A DNA stretch of 64,000 nt from Streptomyces sp. 1222.5 (lineage in GTDB: Bacteria; Actinomycetota; Actinomycetes; Streptomycetales; Streptomycetaceae): positions 6,694,001 through 6,758,000 of the forward strand of contig NZ_FNSZ01000001.1 in the NCBI RefSeq assembly GCF_900105245.1, read 5' to 3'. Both the position numbers and the translations under genes were made by a program. The notes beneath the pieces were generated by a model. That model ran no database searches. It had not been told where the DNA came from and saw only the letters and a program-made list of their open reading frames with translations. This document shows positions 8,307 to 16,316 of this stretch, one piece after another. Position 1 is the stretch's first letter, and every line of letters starts with the position of its first letter.

Positions 8307-9497
8307 ATGTCCGCGTCCGCGAAGCTGCCCCCGTTCGATGCCGCCGACCCGCTCGGGATCGACGACCTGCTGGACCCGGAGGACCTGGCCGTCCGGGACA
8401 CCGTCCGGAGCTGGGCCGCCGACCGCGTGCTGCCGTACGTCGCCGACTGGTACGAGAAGGGCGAGCTGCCGCAGATCCGCGAGCTCGCGCGGGAGCTCGG
8501 CGCCATCGGCGCGCTCGGCATGTCCCTTACCGGCTACGGCTGCGCGGGCGCGTCGGCCGTGCAGTACGGGCTGGCCTGCCTGGAGCTGGAGGCCGCCGAC
8601 TCGGGCATCCGCTCCCTGGTCTCGGTGCAGGGCTCGCTCGCCATGTACGCGATCCACCGGTTCGGCAGCGAGGAGCAGAAGCAGGAGTGGCTGCCCCGCA
8701 TGGCGGCCGGCGAGGTGATCGGCTGCTTCGGCCTGACCGAGCCCGACCACGGCTCCGACCCCGCCTCCATGCGCACGTACGCCAAGCGCGACGGCGACGA
8801 CTGGGTGCTCAACGGCCGCAAGATGTGGATCACCAACGGCTCGGTCGCCGGCGTGGCCGTGGTCTGGGCGCAGACCGAGGAGGGCGTGCGGGGCTTCGCC
8901 GTACCCACCGACCGGCCGGGCTTCTCGGCGCCCGAGATCAAGCACAAGTGGTCCCTGCGCGCCTCCGTCACCAGCGAACTCGTCCTCGACGACGTACGGC
9001 TGCCCGCCACCGCCGTGCTGCCGGAGGTCACCGGACTGCGCGGGCCGCTCAGCTGCCTGTCGCACGCCCGCTACGGCATCGTCTGGGGTGCGATGGGCGC
9101 CGCGCGCAGCAGCTTCGAGGCGGCCGTGGAGTACGCGAAGACGCGCGAGCAGTTCGGGCGGCCCATCGGCGGCTTCCAGCTCACCCAGGCCAAGCTCGCC
9201 GACATGGCGGTCGAACTGCACAAGGGAATCCTGCTCGCCCATCATCTGGGGCGGCGGATGGACGCCGGCCGCCTGCGTCCCGAGCAGGTCAGCTTCGGCA
9301 AGCTCAACAACGTCCGCGAGGCCATCGAGATCTGCCGGACGGCGCGGACGATCCTCGGTGCCAACGGGATCTCCCTCGAATACCCCGTGATGCGGCACGC
9401 GACCAACCTCGAGTCGGTGCTCACCTACGAGGGCACCGTCGAGATGCACCAGCTCGTGCTGGGCAAGGCGCTCACCGGGCTCGACGCCTTCCGGTGA
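8307..9497 (+). CDS. Acyl-CoA dehydrogenase, glutaryl-CoA dehydrogenase-like
   Basis: This 396-residue FAD enzyme has the three acyl-CoA dehydrogenase domains: an N-terminal helical part (about 1-125), a beta middle (CFGLTEPDHGSDPASM, then WITNGSVAGVAVVWAQ) and a C-terminal helical bundle. Near the end, TYEGTVEMHQLVLGKALTG carries the catalytic Glu at the position used by glutaryl-CoA and short-chain dehydrogenases. The closest named relatives I know are glutaryl-CoA dehydrogenases of lysine and tryptophan breakdown. The substrate is inferred, not proven. A good GGAGGG site precedes ATG 8307. Regulation is probably through the palindrome at 8259-8275, and the gene ends at a shared bidirectional terminator. 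Confidence 0.9.
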   Translation: MSASAKLPPFDAADPLGIDDLLDPEDLAVRDTVRSWAADRVLPYVADWYEKGELPQIRELARELGAIGALGMSLTGYGCAGASAVQYGLACLELEAADSGIRSLVSVQGSLAMYAIHRFGSEEQKQEWLPRMAAGEVIGCFGLTEPDHGSDPASMRTYAKRDGDDWVLNGRKMWITNGSVAGVAVVWAQTEEGVRGFAVPTDRPGFSAPEIKHKWSLRASVTSELVLDDVRLPATAVLPEVTGLRGPLSCLSHARYGIVWGAMGAARSSFEAAVEYAKTREQFGRPIGGFQLTQAKLADMAVELHKGILLAHHLGRRMDAGRLRPEQVSFGKLNNVREAIEICRTARTILGANGISLEYPVMRHATNLESVLTYEGTVEMHQLVLGKALTGLDAFR

Positions 9498-9508
9498 ACC
9501 CCCGGGGG

Positions 9509-9537
9509 GAGGCAGGGCCGACGGGCGGCCCTGCCTC
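9509..9537. terminator. Bidirectional terminator hairpin
   Basis: GAGGCAGGGCC (9509-9519) and GGCCCTGCCTC (9527-9537) form a perfect 11-bp stem with a 7-nt loop between the convergent dehydrogenase and sepF genes. The stem overlaps the last bases of sepF. Confidence 0.8.
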
Positions 9538-9973
9538 AGCTCTGGTTGAAGAATCCGTCCTCGCGGCGTGACGCCGGCTCGCCGCTGATGATCTCCGTGT
9601 TGGAGGGCGTCAGCAGGAAGACCCGGTTGGCGACCCGCTCGATCGTGCCCCGCAGGCCGAAGGTCAGCCCCGCGGCGAAGTCCACGACGCGCTTGGCGTC
9701 GGCGGGCTCCATCGCCGTGAGGTTCATGATGACCGGGACCCCGTCCCGGAACAGCTCGCCGATGGCGCGGGCGTCCCGGAAGCTGTCCGGGGTCACCGTG
9801 CCGATCCGGCGGCCCTTGTCCTCGGCCGTGTCCGTGGCCACCTTCACCCGGGGGTCGGTGACCCAGGCGGCCCCGGACTCGGTGCCCTCGGAGTAGTCGT
9901 CGTCGTAGTAACGCTCGTCATCGTTGTCGTCGACGAGGCCGAGCCACGCACTCGCCTTGCGTACCGATCCCAT
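9536..9973 (-). CDS. sepF: SepF-family cell-division protein (paralogue)
   Basis: This 145-residue protein has an acidic, Tyr-rich N-terminal stretch (DDNDDERYYDDDYSEG). A SepF core follows (about 58-135): DARAIGELFRDGVPVIMNLTAMEPADAKRVVDFAAGL and a terminal RVANRVFLLTP. SepF polymerises and tethers FtsZ to the membrane at the division site. Streptomyces encode several SepF-like proteins, and this one stands outside the dcw/ftsZ cluster, so it is an accessory paralogue. The N-terminus MGSVRKASAWLG can form the short membrane-binding amphipathic helix. GAGAGGAGG lies 6 nt before ATG 9973, so the start is secure. Confidence 0.9.
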   Translation of the reverse strand: MGSVRKASAWLGLVDDNDDERYYDDDYSEGTESGAAWVTDPRVKVATDTAEDKGRRIGTVTPDSFRDARAIGELFRDGVPVIMNLTAMEPADAKRVVDFAAGLTFGLRGTIERVANRVFLLTPSNTEIISGEPASRREDGFFNQS

Positions 9974-10284
9974 GGACGCCTCCTCTCACAGCGGTCTTTC
10001 TTGCTTTCCGCATCCCTATGGTCATCCATGATGCGGACGGTGCGCCAAGTGGATAGACGCCGCGCGGGGGGTTTGTGACGGTACTGGTGCACAGCGGATC
10101 CGTCGAGAGTCCTTGTGCCCCAAGGGCCGAGACTCATACGGATGCTGACTGTGAGTGAAATATGATTGTCAGGGGCGGATGGGTGACGCGCGGGGCGTAC
10201 GGGTGAACGAGGGTCCTGATACGACCCGACAGTCGGCCGATACGATGCCGAGCTCAACGTTGTGGCGCGGCACGGGGGATCGAA
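9974..10284. other. Divergent promoter region between sepF and the DUF5685 gene
   Basis: This 311-bp gap has no gene. Reading toward sepF, CATAGGGAT near 10020 could be a -10. Reading toward the DUF5685 gene, TACGAT at 10240-10245 could be another. Nothing else is apparent. Confidence 0.4.
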
Positions 10285-11460
10285 GTGTTCGGAATCATCA
10301 GGCCCTGCTCCCACCGGCTCGGGGAGCACCTCAAGACCCAGTGGATGGCGCACTTGTGCGGGCTCTGCCTCGCACTGCGCCGCGACCACGGACAGTTCGC
10401 ACGCATCGTGACGAACTACGACGGCCTGCTCATATCGGTTCTGACGGAGGCTCAGGCCGAAACGACGGCCGGCTCCCGGCGCACGGCCGGGCCCTGCGCC
10501 CTGCGCGGGATGCGCACGGCCTCCGTCGCCCAGGGCGAGGGCGCGCGGCTCGCCGCCGCCGTCTCGCTGGTGCTCGCCTCGGCGAAGGTGCGCGACCATG
10601 TCGCCGACCGTGACGGCCTGCTGGCGCGCAAGCCCGTGGCCGCCGCCGCGCGCCGGGTCGCCGCGGGCTGGGGCCGCGCGGGCGCGCACAGCGGAGCCGC
10701 GGTCGGGTTCGACACCGGCGTCCTCGTCGACGCGGTCGACCGGCAGCTCGGCATCGAGAAGCTCGCCGGTCCCGGCACCCCGATCCTGACGGTCACCGAG
10801 CCGACCGAGACCGCGACCGCCGCCGCCTTCGCGCACACCGCGGTGCTCGCCGGACGGCCGGGGAACGCGCGGCCCCTCGCGGAGGCCGGGCGGCTCTTCG
10901 GCCGGCTCGCCCACCTGCTGGACGCCGTCGAGGACCAGGGTGCCGACGCGCTGTCGGGTGCGTGGAACCCGCTCACCGCGACCTGCACCTCCCGGACCGA
11001 GGCGCGCCGGCTCGCCGACGACGCCCTGCACGGCATGCGGCTGGCGCTGCGGGAAGCCGAGTTCAGCGACGGGAAGCTCGTCCATCTCCTCCTGGTCCAC
11101 GAACTCCGGCGCTCCGTCGACCGGGCGTTCGGCACGGGGGCGTGCGGACACGGACCCGAGGCCTCCTTCGGACCGCCCCCGGGACACCACGCGCCCCCCG
11201 CGCCGGGCAACCCCTACGGCACCCCCTTCGGCGGCGAACCGCCGCGCCCGGACAAGCGGGGCTTCTGGGCCGGGTGCGCGGCCGCCGTCGGACTGTGCTG
11301 CACCTGCAAGGTCTGCTGCGCCGACGAGTACGAGGGGCCGTGGTCCCGCAAGAAGCGCGAGGGCTGGTGCGGCAACTGCGACTGCGACTGCTCGTGCTGC
11401 GAGGCCTGCCAGTGCTGCGAGTGCTGTGAATGCTGCTCGTGCTGCGACTGCGGGGTCTGA
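10285..11460 (+). CDS. DUF5685 family protein with Cys-rich C-terminal tail
   Basis: This 391-residue protein of unknown function matches the DUF5685 family pattern: an N-terminal CSHRLGEHLKTQWMAHLCGLCLALRRDHG (Cys8 and a CGLC pair) followed by a mostly helical Ala-rich body of about 280 residues. After a Pro/Gly linker, the last 62 residues hold about 22 Cys in CC and CxC steps, interrupted only by one charged stretch. Such a tail could bind metal clusters. The Cys residues of the N-terminus resemble those of haem- or Fe-S-handling proteins, but that is speculation. The GTG at 10285 follows GGGGGAT by 5 nt. Confidence 0.85.
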   Translation: MFGIIRPCSHRLGEHLKTQWMAHLCGLCLALRRDHGQFARIVTNYDGLLISVLTEAQAETTAGSRRTAGPCALRGMRTASVAQGEGARLAAAVSLVLASAKVRDHVADRDGLLARKPVAAAARRVAAGWGRAGAHSGAAVGFDTGVLVDAVDRQLGIEKLAGPGTPILTVTEPTETATAAAFAHTAVLAGRPGNARPLAEAGRLFGRLAHLLDAVEDQGADALSGAWNPLTATCTSRTEARRLADDALHGMRLALREAEFSDGKLVHLLLVHELRRSVDRAFGTGACGHGPEASFGPPPGHHAPPAPGNPYGTPFGGEPPRPDKRGFWAGCAAAVGLCCTCKVCCADEYEGPWSRKKREGWCGNCDCDCSCCEACQCCECCECCSCCDCGV

Positions 11461-11482
11461 GGCACGCCCGTCCTTCGGTTCC

Positions 11483-12430
11483 TCAGTTCCTCAGCTCCGG
11501 CGGGGAGATGCGCGACGTGGTGATCGCGGACCCGGACGTGCCCCACTTCTTCAGGATCCTGTCGTACGTGCCGTCGGCGATCAGCTTGTTCACCGCCGCC
11601 CGGAAGGCCGGGGCCAGCCGGGTGCCCTTCTTGAAGGCGAAGCCGACGTCGAGGCGGTGGAACTCGTTGAGGAATCTCAGGCCCGGCTGGTGGGCGACGG
11701 CGTACCGCAGGCCGTTGATCGTGGACATCACGACATCGCTGCGGCCCTGCTGGAGCGAGGACCAGACCGCGCCGGACTCGGCGTACGTCTGCACCTCGTA
11801 CGCCTTCTCGCCCGCGTCGGTGCACACGTGCCTGCCGGCCTCCAGGGTGGCCTCGAACGTCGTGCCGGCGCCGGTCGCGACGTTCAGGCCGCACAGCTGC
11901 TTCAGGTCGGTGATCTTTTTCAGCTTGCTGTCCTCGCGGGTGGCGAAGCCCTGGCCGTCGTTGACGTAGGTCACGAAGTCGATGGTCCGGCGGCGCTCGT
12001 CCGTGACGCCGAAGTTGCTCGCCCCGAAGTCGTACTTGCCGCTGTCCAGGGCGGGCAGGATCGCCTCGAAACTCGCCTGCTCCACCTTCAGGCGGACGCC
12101 GAGGACGTTCGCCACCGCCTTGGTGACGTCGACGTCCTGACCGGTCAGGGTCCTGCCGTCGGACAGATAGGTGGTGCCGGGCGGGGTGCCGCCCACACTG
12201 ACGGCGACGGTGAGGCTCCTGGTGCCGGCCGGCAGCAGTCCCGCGGCCGCGTCGTCCTTCTTCTCCGCGGACACGACGTCCGCGGTGGGCACGTCGTCGG
12301 ACGCGGCCGCCACACCTGAGGCGTCCGCGCCGCCCGGACCGCCGGATCCGGAGCCGCAGGCGGTCAGCAGCAGAGTGGCCGACGTGATGGCGAAAAAGGG
12401 CAGGAAATGGCGACGAACCGGCGTACGCAT
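11483..12430 (-). CDS. ABC transporter substrate-binding lipoprotein (amino-acid type, SBP_bac_3)
   Basis: This 315-residue extracellular binding protein has a lipobox LLLTAC with Cys25 as the lipidated residue, then a Ser/Gly/Asp-rich linker. A type-3 binding domain runs from about residue 70: SDGRTLTGQDVDVTKAVANVLGVRLK, SNFGVTDERRRTIDFV, then a C-terminal lobe ending KKWG. This class brings polar amino acids or related small molecules to a permease/ATPase pair, here encoded divergently at 12849-16264. I chose ATG 12430, with GGAG 11 nt upstream; a longer frame to 12541 would bury the signal peptide. A leader peptide ORF lies 145 bp upstream and suggests control by sulfur supply. Confidence 0.9.
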   Translation of the reverse strand: MRTPVRRHFLPFFAITSATLLLTACGSGSGGPGGADASGVAAASDDVPTADVVSAEKKDDAAAGLLPAGTRSLTVAVSVGGTPPGTTYLSDGRTLTGQDVDVTKAVANVLGVRLKVEQASFEAILPALDSGKYDFGASNFGVTDERRRTIDFVTYVNDGQGFATREDSKLKKITDLKQLCGLNVATGAGTTFEATLEAGRHVCTDAGEKAYEVQTYAESGAVWSSLQQGRSDVVMSTINGLRYAVAHQPGLRFLNEFHRLDVGFAFKKGTRLAPAFRAAVNKLIADGTYDRILKKWGTSGSAITTSRISPPELRN

Positions 12431-12574
12431 CGGGAAGCGGTCTCCTGGAGCAGAAGGATGTGAGGCAACGCGAGGGAGGAAGCGCGAGGGGAGGGGTGCG
12501 CGTGTGAAGGCGTGGCGGAACACGGGAGAACGCGAAGACACCCGCCGCGAGGCGGGGGCGCGCAGGGGGTCAGC

Positions 12575-12646
12575 TCAACAGGAGGAGGACCACACGCGAC
12601 CGAAGTCGATGTGGGAGCGGGTGACCAGCCACTGCTGCGGATGCAT
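12575..12646 (-). CDS. Short leader peptide of the actinobacterial Cys-ending type
   Basis: A 23-codon ORF begins ATG 12646 and stops with TGA at 12575. It reads MHPQQWLVTRSHIDF and ends GRV then WSSSC. The TRxHIDxxRVxSxxC pattern matches the short leader peptides found before sulfur-metabolism genes in Streptomyces and relatives, where translation of terminal Cys/Ser codons or the emerging peptide is thought to sense cysteine supply. It lies 145 bp before the binding-lipoprotein start on the same strand, with GC-rich inverted repeats between, as in an attenuator. No good ribosome-binding site is visible. The pattern match is seen directly; the regulatory role is inferred. Confidence 0.7.
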   Translation of the reverse strand: MHPQQWLVTRSHIDFGRVWSSSC

Positions 12647-12717
12647 GGGCCAAGTGGAACAGGCATCCGATGACCCGTCAACCGGCTTGAGACGTACGGC
12701 TCACAGTATGGACATCC

Positions 12718-12748
12718 TTGACAGCGCACCGAAACGGACGCGTACTCT
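12718..12748 (+). promoter_or_regulatory. Candidate promoter for the permease operon
   Basis: TTGACA (12718-12723) and TACTCT (12743-12748) are separated by 19 bp and face the permease gene, whose ATG lies 101 bp downstream. The -35 is consensus; the spacing is long, so confidence is limited. Confidence 0.4.
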
Positions 12749-12848
12749 CGGTGCACGGCCCTGCTGAGGGGCTCGGCCGTGTCCCGCGCCGCTGGGCGCG
12801 CCCGTGTGAAGGCACCACCCCTGACTCTTCGTGTCACGGAGCCTTCGC

Positions 12849-13706
12849 ATGTCATCCGACACCCTCGCCAAAGTCCCCACCGCACCGGAGAAACCCGGGC
12901 CCGCGGACGCGCCCCGGATCGTCCCGCAGCGCCGGTACGGGCAGTGGGCCGCCGCCGTCCTGGTGCTCGCCCTGCTCGGTGCCGCCGTCACCTCCGTCCT
13001 GCGCAACCCGGCGTTCCAGTGGGACGTCGTCGCCGACCACTTCGCCTCGGACTCCGTCCTGCGCGGACTGTGGCTCACGCTGTGGCTGACCGCGGTGGTG
13101 ATGGTCCTCGGGTTCGCCCTCGGCACCCTGCTCGCCACCTTCCGGCTGTCCGCCAACCCCGTGCTCAGAGCGGTGAGCCGGGGCTATGTCTGGCTGTTCC
13201 GGTCGATTCCGGTCCTGGTGCAGCTGCTGCTCTGGTTCAACATCGGGGCGCTGTACCCGAAGCTGTTCGGCGTGCGGACGGTCGACCTGCTCAGCCCGGT
13301 CGCCGTCGCGATCATCGGGCTCACCCTGCACGAGGCCGCCTATGCCGCCGAGGTCGTCCGGGGCGGCATCCTCTCCGTGGACCGCGGGCAGATCGAGGCC
13401 GCCCAGGCGCTCGGGCTGAGCCGGTGGCGGCGCGGGTGGCGGATCGTGCTCCCGCAGGCCATGCGCGCCATCGTGCCGCCGGCCGGCAACCTGCTCGTCG
13501 GCACCCTCAAGGGGACCTCGATCGTCAGTGTCATCGCCGTCAACGACCTTCTGTTCTCCACCCAGTTGATCTACCACCGCACCTACCAGGTGATCCCGCT
13601 GCTGATGGTCGCGACCCTCTGGTACGCCGTCGTCACCTCCCTGCTCGGCATCGGCCAGTACTTCGTCGAGAAGCACTACGCGCGCGGCACGGGGGACGCG
13701 CGATGA
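12849..13706 (+). CDS. Amino-acid-type ABC transporter permease
   Basis: This 285-residue permease of the HisM/GlnP family has an N-terminal cytoplasmic segment, TM1 (about 38-58), a periplasmic stretch and about five more helices. GLTLHEAAYAAEVVRGGILSVDRGQIEAAQALGLSRWRRGWRIVLPQAMR is the EAA loop that docks on the ATPase. The unusually long N-terminal part, with one TM before the conserved core, is common in actinobacterial members that act as homodimers. ATG 12849 follows GGAGCC by 5 nt. The stop overlaps the next gene (ATGA), so the FAD protein is translationally coupled. It works with the divergent lipoprotein and the ATPase at 15503. Confidence 0.92.
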   Translation: MSSDTLAKVPTAPEKPGPADAPRIVPQRRYGQWAAAVLVLALLGAAVTSVLRNPAFQWDVVADHFASDSVLRGLWLTLWLTAVVMVLGFALGTLLATFRLSANPVLRAVSRGYVWLFRSIPVLVQLLLWFNIGALYPKLFGVRTVDLLSPVAVAIIGLTLHEAAYAAEVVRGGILSVDRGQIEAAQALGLSRWRRGWRIVLPQAMRAIVPPAGNLLVGTLKGTSIVSVIAVNDLLFSTQLIYHRTYQVIPLLMVATLWYAVVTSLLGIGQYFVEKHYARGTGDAR

Positions 13707-15463
13707 GGCCCCAGCTGGTGATCGTGGGAGCCGGGCCGCGGGGGACCGGCATCCTCGAACGCCTCGCCGCCAACGCCCCCGAGCTGTACACCGGTACCGG
13801 CCTCGACATCCACCTGGTCGACCCGCACCCGCCGGGCGGCGGGCGTATCTGGCGCGAGGCCCAGTCGCCGCTGCTGTGGATGAACTCGCACGCCGAGGAC
13901 GTCACCATGTTCACCGACGACACGGTGCTGATGGACGGCCCGGTGCGCGAGGGCCCCACCCTGCACGAGTGGGCCGCGCTGGGCGGCCGTACCTTCGCCG
14001 ACCGGCGGCTCCAGGGCCGCTATCTGCGCTGGGTCCACGAACAGGCACTCGCCGAGCTGCCGCCCGGCGTCACCGTCCACCACCACCCCCGCCGCGCACT
14101 GCGGATCACCGGCTCGGCCGAGGGCCGCCAGCAGGTGTGGCTGGAGGACCGCCCGCGCCCCCTCCACGCCGACCTGGTGATCCTCGCCGTCGGCCATCTG
14201 GACGCCGAACCGGACCCGTCACAGGCCGGGCTGGCGGCGTACGCCCGGGCGCACGGCCTGGTGCACCTGCCGCCCGACTTCACCGCCGACAGCGACCTGT
14301 CCGTCCTGCGGGCCGGCGAGCCCGTGCTGGTGCGGGGCTTCGGGCTGGCCTTCGTCGACCTCATGGTGCTGCTCACCGAGGGACGCGGCGGACGGTACGA
14401 GGGGGACACCTACCTCCCCTCCGGGCGGGAGCCCGTGCTGTACGTCGGCTCACGGCGCGGGGTGCCGTACCACGCGAAGATCGGCTACGACTGGACCGGC
14501 GACCGGCCCCCGCTGCCCCGCTTCCTCGGCCCCGCCGAGGTGCGCGGGCTGCTGGCCCGTCCGGACGGGTTCGACTTCCGGCGCGACGTGTGGCCCCTGG
14601 TGGAGAAGGAGCTGGGGTTCGCCCACTACCACCGGCTGTTCACCGCCCACCCCGAGCGCACCGCGATGCCGTGGACCGCCTTCGAGGAGAAGTACGCGCT
14701 CGCCGACGGACCCGCCGAGGCCGGCGCGCTCATCGCCGCCGCCGTACCGGACCCGGCCGACCGGCTCGACCTCGCCGCGCTCGACCGTCCGCTCGACGGC
14801 GTGCGCCACACCTCCCACGAGGCGTTCCAGGAAGGGCTGCGCGGCTACATCGAGGACGACCTGGCCCGCCGTCACGATCCGGCGTACAGCGCCGACCTGG
14901 GGGTCTTCCTCGGGCTGCTCTCCGTCTACGGGCAGCTCGTGCGGCTCGGGAACACCGGCACCCGGTGGCACGGGTTCTTCAGCTACCTGGCCTCCGGGCC
15001 GCCCGGGCCCCGGCTGCGGCAGATGCTCGCGCTGTCCCGGGCCGGCCTGCTCAGGTTCGTCGGCGCCGACATGACCGTCACCGCCGAGGACGGGCTGTTC
15101 CGGGCCACCAGCCCCACCGTGCCCGACTTCCGCGTCGAGGCCCGCGCGCTGGTCGAGGCCCGGCTGCCCGAGCCCACCGTGGGACGGGCCCGCGACAGCC
15201 TGCTGCGCGAACTGCACGCCGACGGCGCCGCCGAGACCCCCGACGGCCTGCTCCGGGTCGACCCCGGTGACTGCCGGATCCTCGACGGCACCGGGCGCCC
15301 GCACCCGCGGCGCTTCGCCCTCGGCCCGTACACCGACGCCCGTACCCCCGGCGCCTTCACGCGGCCCCGCACCGGTGGGCCCGCGTTCCGGCAGAACGAC
15401 GCCGTCGCCCGGGCGGTGCTGACCTTCGTGCGGGACCGGGCGGCCGGACGCGCCGCAGCCTGA
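13703..15463 (+). CDS. FAD/NAD(P)-binding oxidoreductase-like protein
   Basis: This 586-residue protein starts with a dinucleotide-binding fold (LVIVGAGPRGTGILERL) and continues with the NAD_binding_9 type pattern (DPHPPGGGRIWR, NSHAEDVTMFTD, a second nucleotide-binding part around VILAVGHLDA). The C-terminal half (TSHEAFQEGLRGYIEDDL, RWHGFFSYLASGPPGPRLRQM) is seen in proteins annotated only as FAD/NAD(P)-binding. It has no signal peptide. Its start ATG overlaps the permease stop by 4 nt, which ties it to the transporter. Its place between permease and ATPase, and before a flavin-dependent oxidoreductase, suggests oxidation of the imported compound. The exact reaction is unknown. Confidence 0.82.
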   Translation: MRPQLVIVGAGPRGTGILERLAANAPELYTGTGLDIHLVDPHPPGGGRIWREAQSPLLWMNSHAEDVTMFTDDTVLMDGPVREGPTLHEWAALGGRTFADRRLQGRYLRWVHEQALAELPPGVTVHHHPRRALRITGSAEGRQQVWLEDRPRPLHADLVILAVGHLDAEPDPSQAGLAAYARAHGLVHLPPDFTADSDLSVLRAGEPVLVRGFGLAFVDLMVLLTEGRGGRYEGDTYLPSGREPVLYVGSRRGVPYHAKIGYDWTGDRPPLPRFLGPAEVRGLLARPDGFDFRRDVWPLVEKELGFAHYHRLFTAHPERTAMPWTAFEEKYALADGPAEAGALIAAAVPDPADRLDLAALDRPLDGVRHTSHEAFQEGLRGYIEDDLARRHDPAYSADLGVFLGLLSVYGQLVRLGNTGTRWHGFFSYLASGPPGPRLRQMLALSRAGLLRFVGADMTVTAEDGLFRATSPTVPDFRVEARALVEARLPEPTVGRARDSLLRELHADGAAETPDGLLRVDPGDCRILDGTGRPHPRRFALGPYTDARTPGAFTRPRTGGPAFRQNDAVARAVLTFVRDRAAGRAAA

Positions 15464-15502
15464 GCCACCCCCTTCCGTGAACTCGTAAAGGAAACGCATG
15501 CG

Positions 15503-16264
15503 ATGACCGTCATGGTCGACATCAGGTCGGTGCACAAGAGCTTCGGCTCGCTCGACGTGCTCAGGGGCATCGACCTCCAGGTACGCGCCGGAGAGGTCAC
15601 CGTCGTGCTCGGTCCCTCCGGCTCCGGCAAGTCCACGCTGCTGCGCACCGTCAACCACCTCGAGAAGGCGGACCGGGGCGAGATCCACGTGGACGGCTCC
15701 CTCGTCGGATACCGGCGCGCCGGGGACAAGCTGTACGAACTCCCCGAGCGCCAGGTGCTCCGACAGCGCACCCGGATCGGTTTCGTCTTCCAGAACTTCC
15801 GTCTCTTCCCGCACCTCACCGTCCTCGACAACGTCGTCGAGGCACCGGTGTCCGCGCTGAAGCGGCCGCGGAAGGAGGCCGAGGCGAGCGCGCGCCGGCT
15901 GCTGGCGCGCGTCGGGCTCGCCGACAAGGCCGGCGCCTATCCACGGCAGCTGTCCGGGGGGCAGCAGCAGCGGGTCGCCATCGCGCGGGCCCTCGCGCTG
16001 GAACCCCGGCTGCTGCTGTTCGACGAGCCGACCTCGGCCCTCGACCCCGAGCTGGTCGGCGAAGTCCTCGACGTCATCCGGGACCTGGCCGACCGGGGCA
16101 CGACGATGATCGTCGTCACGCACGAGATCGGGTTCGCCCGGGAGATCGCCGACACGGTCGTGTTCATGGCCGACGGGAGGATCGTCGAACAGGGCCCACC
16201 GGAGGAGGTGCTCGGCGCTCCGCGGGAGGAGCGGACGCGGGCGTTCCTCTCGAAGGTGCTGTGA
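15503..16264 (+). CDS. Amino-acid-type ABC transporter ATP-binding protein
   Basis: This 253-residue ATPase of the GlnQ/HisP class has Walker A GPSGSGKST, Q-loop FQNFRLFPHLTVLDN, signature LSGGQQQRVAIARAL, Walker B LLLFDEPTSALDPE and the switch His in VVTHEIG. The loop VDGSLVGYRRAGDKLYELPERQVLRQR between Walker A and the Q-loop is typical of amino-acid importers. It follows the FAD gene by 39 bp with a moderate ribosome-binding site (AAAGGAAA) before ATG 15503. It powers the importer formed with the permease at 12849 and the lipoprotein at 11483. Confidence 0.95.
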   Translation: MTVMVDIRSVHKSFGSLDVLRGIDLQVRAGEVTVVLGPSGSGKSTLLRTVNHLEKADRGEIHVDGSLVGYRRAGDKLYELPERQVLRQRTRIGFVFQNFRLFPHLTVLDNVVEAPVSALKRPRKEAEASARRLLARVGLADKAGAYPRQLSGGQQQRVAIARALALEPRLLLFDEPTSALDPELVGEVLDVIRDLADRGTTMIVVTHEIGFAREIADTVVFMADGRIVEQGPPEEVLGAPREERTRAFLSKVL

Positions 16265-16316
16265 GGATGGCCGGCTCGTGGCCGTCACCGCGGAACGGCA
16301 TGCGGAGGCGCGGGGC

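Noticed and set aside
12708..12767. Plus-strand short ORF ending in Cys in front of the permease
   Set aside because: It overlaps the candidate promoter and lacks the RxHxDxxR pattern and a ribosome-binding site, so it is probably chance.
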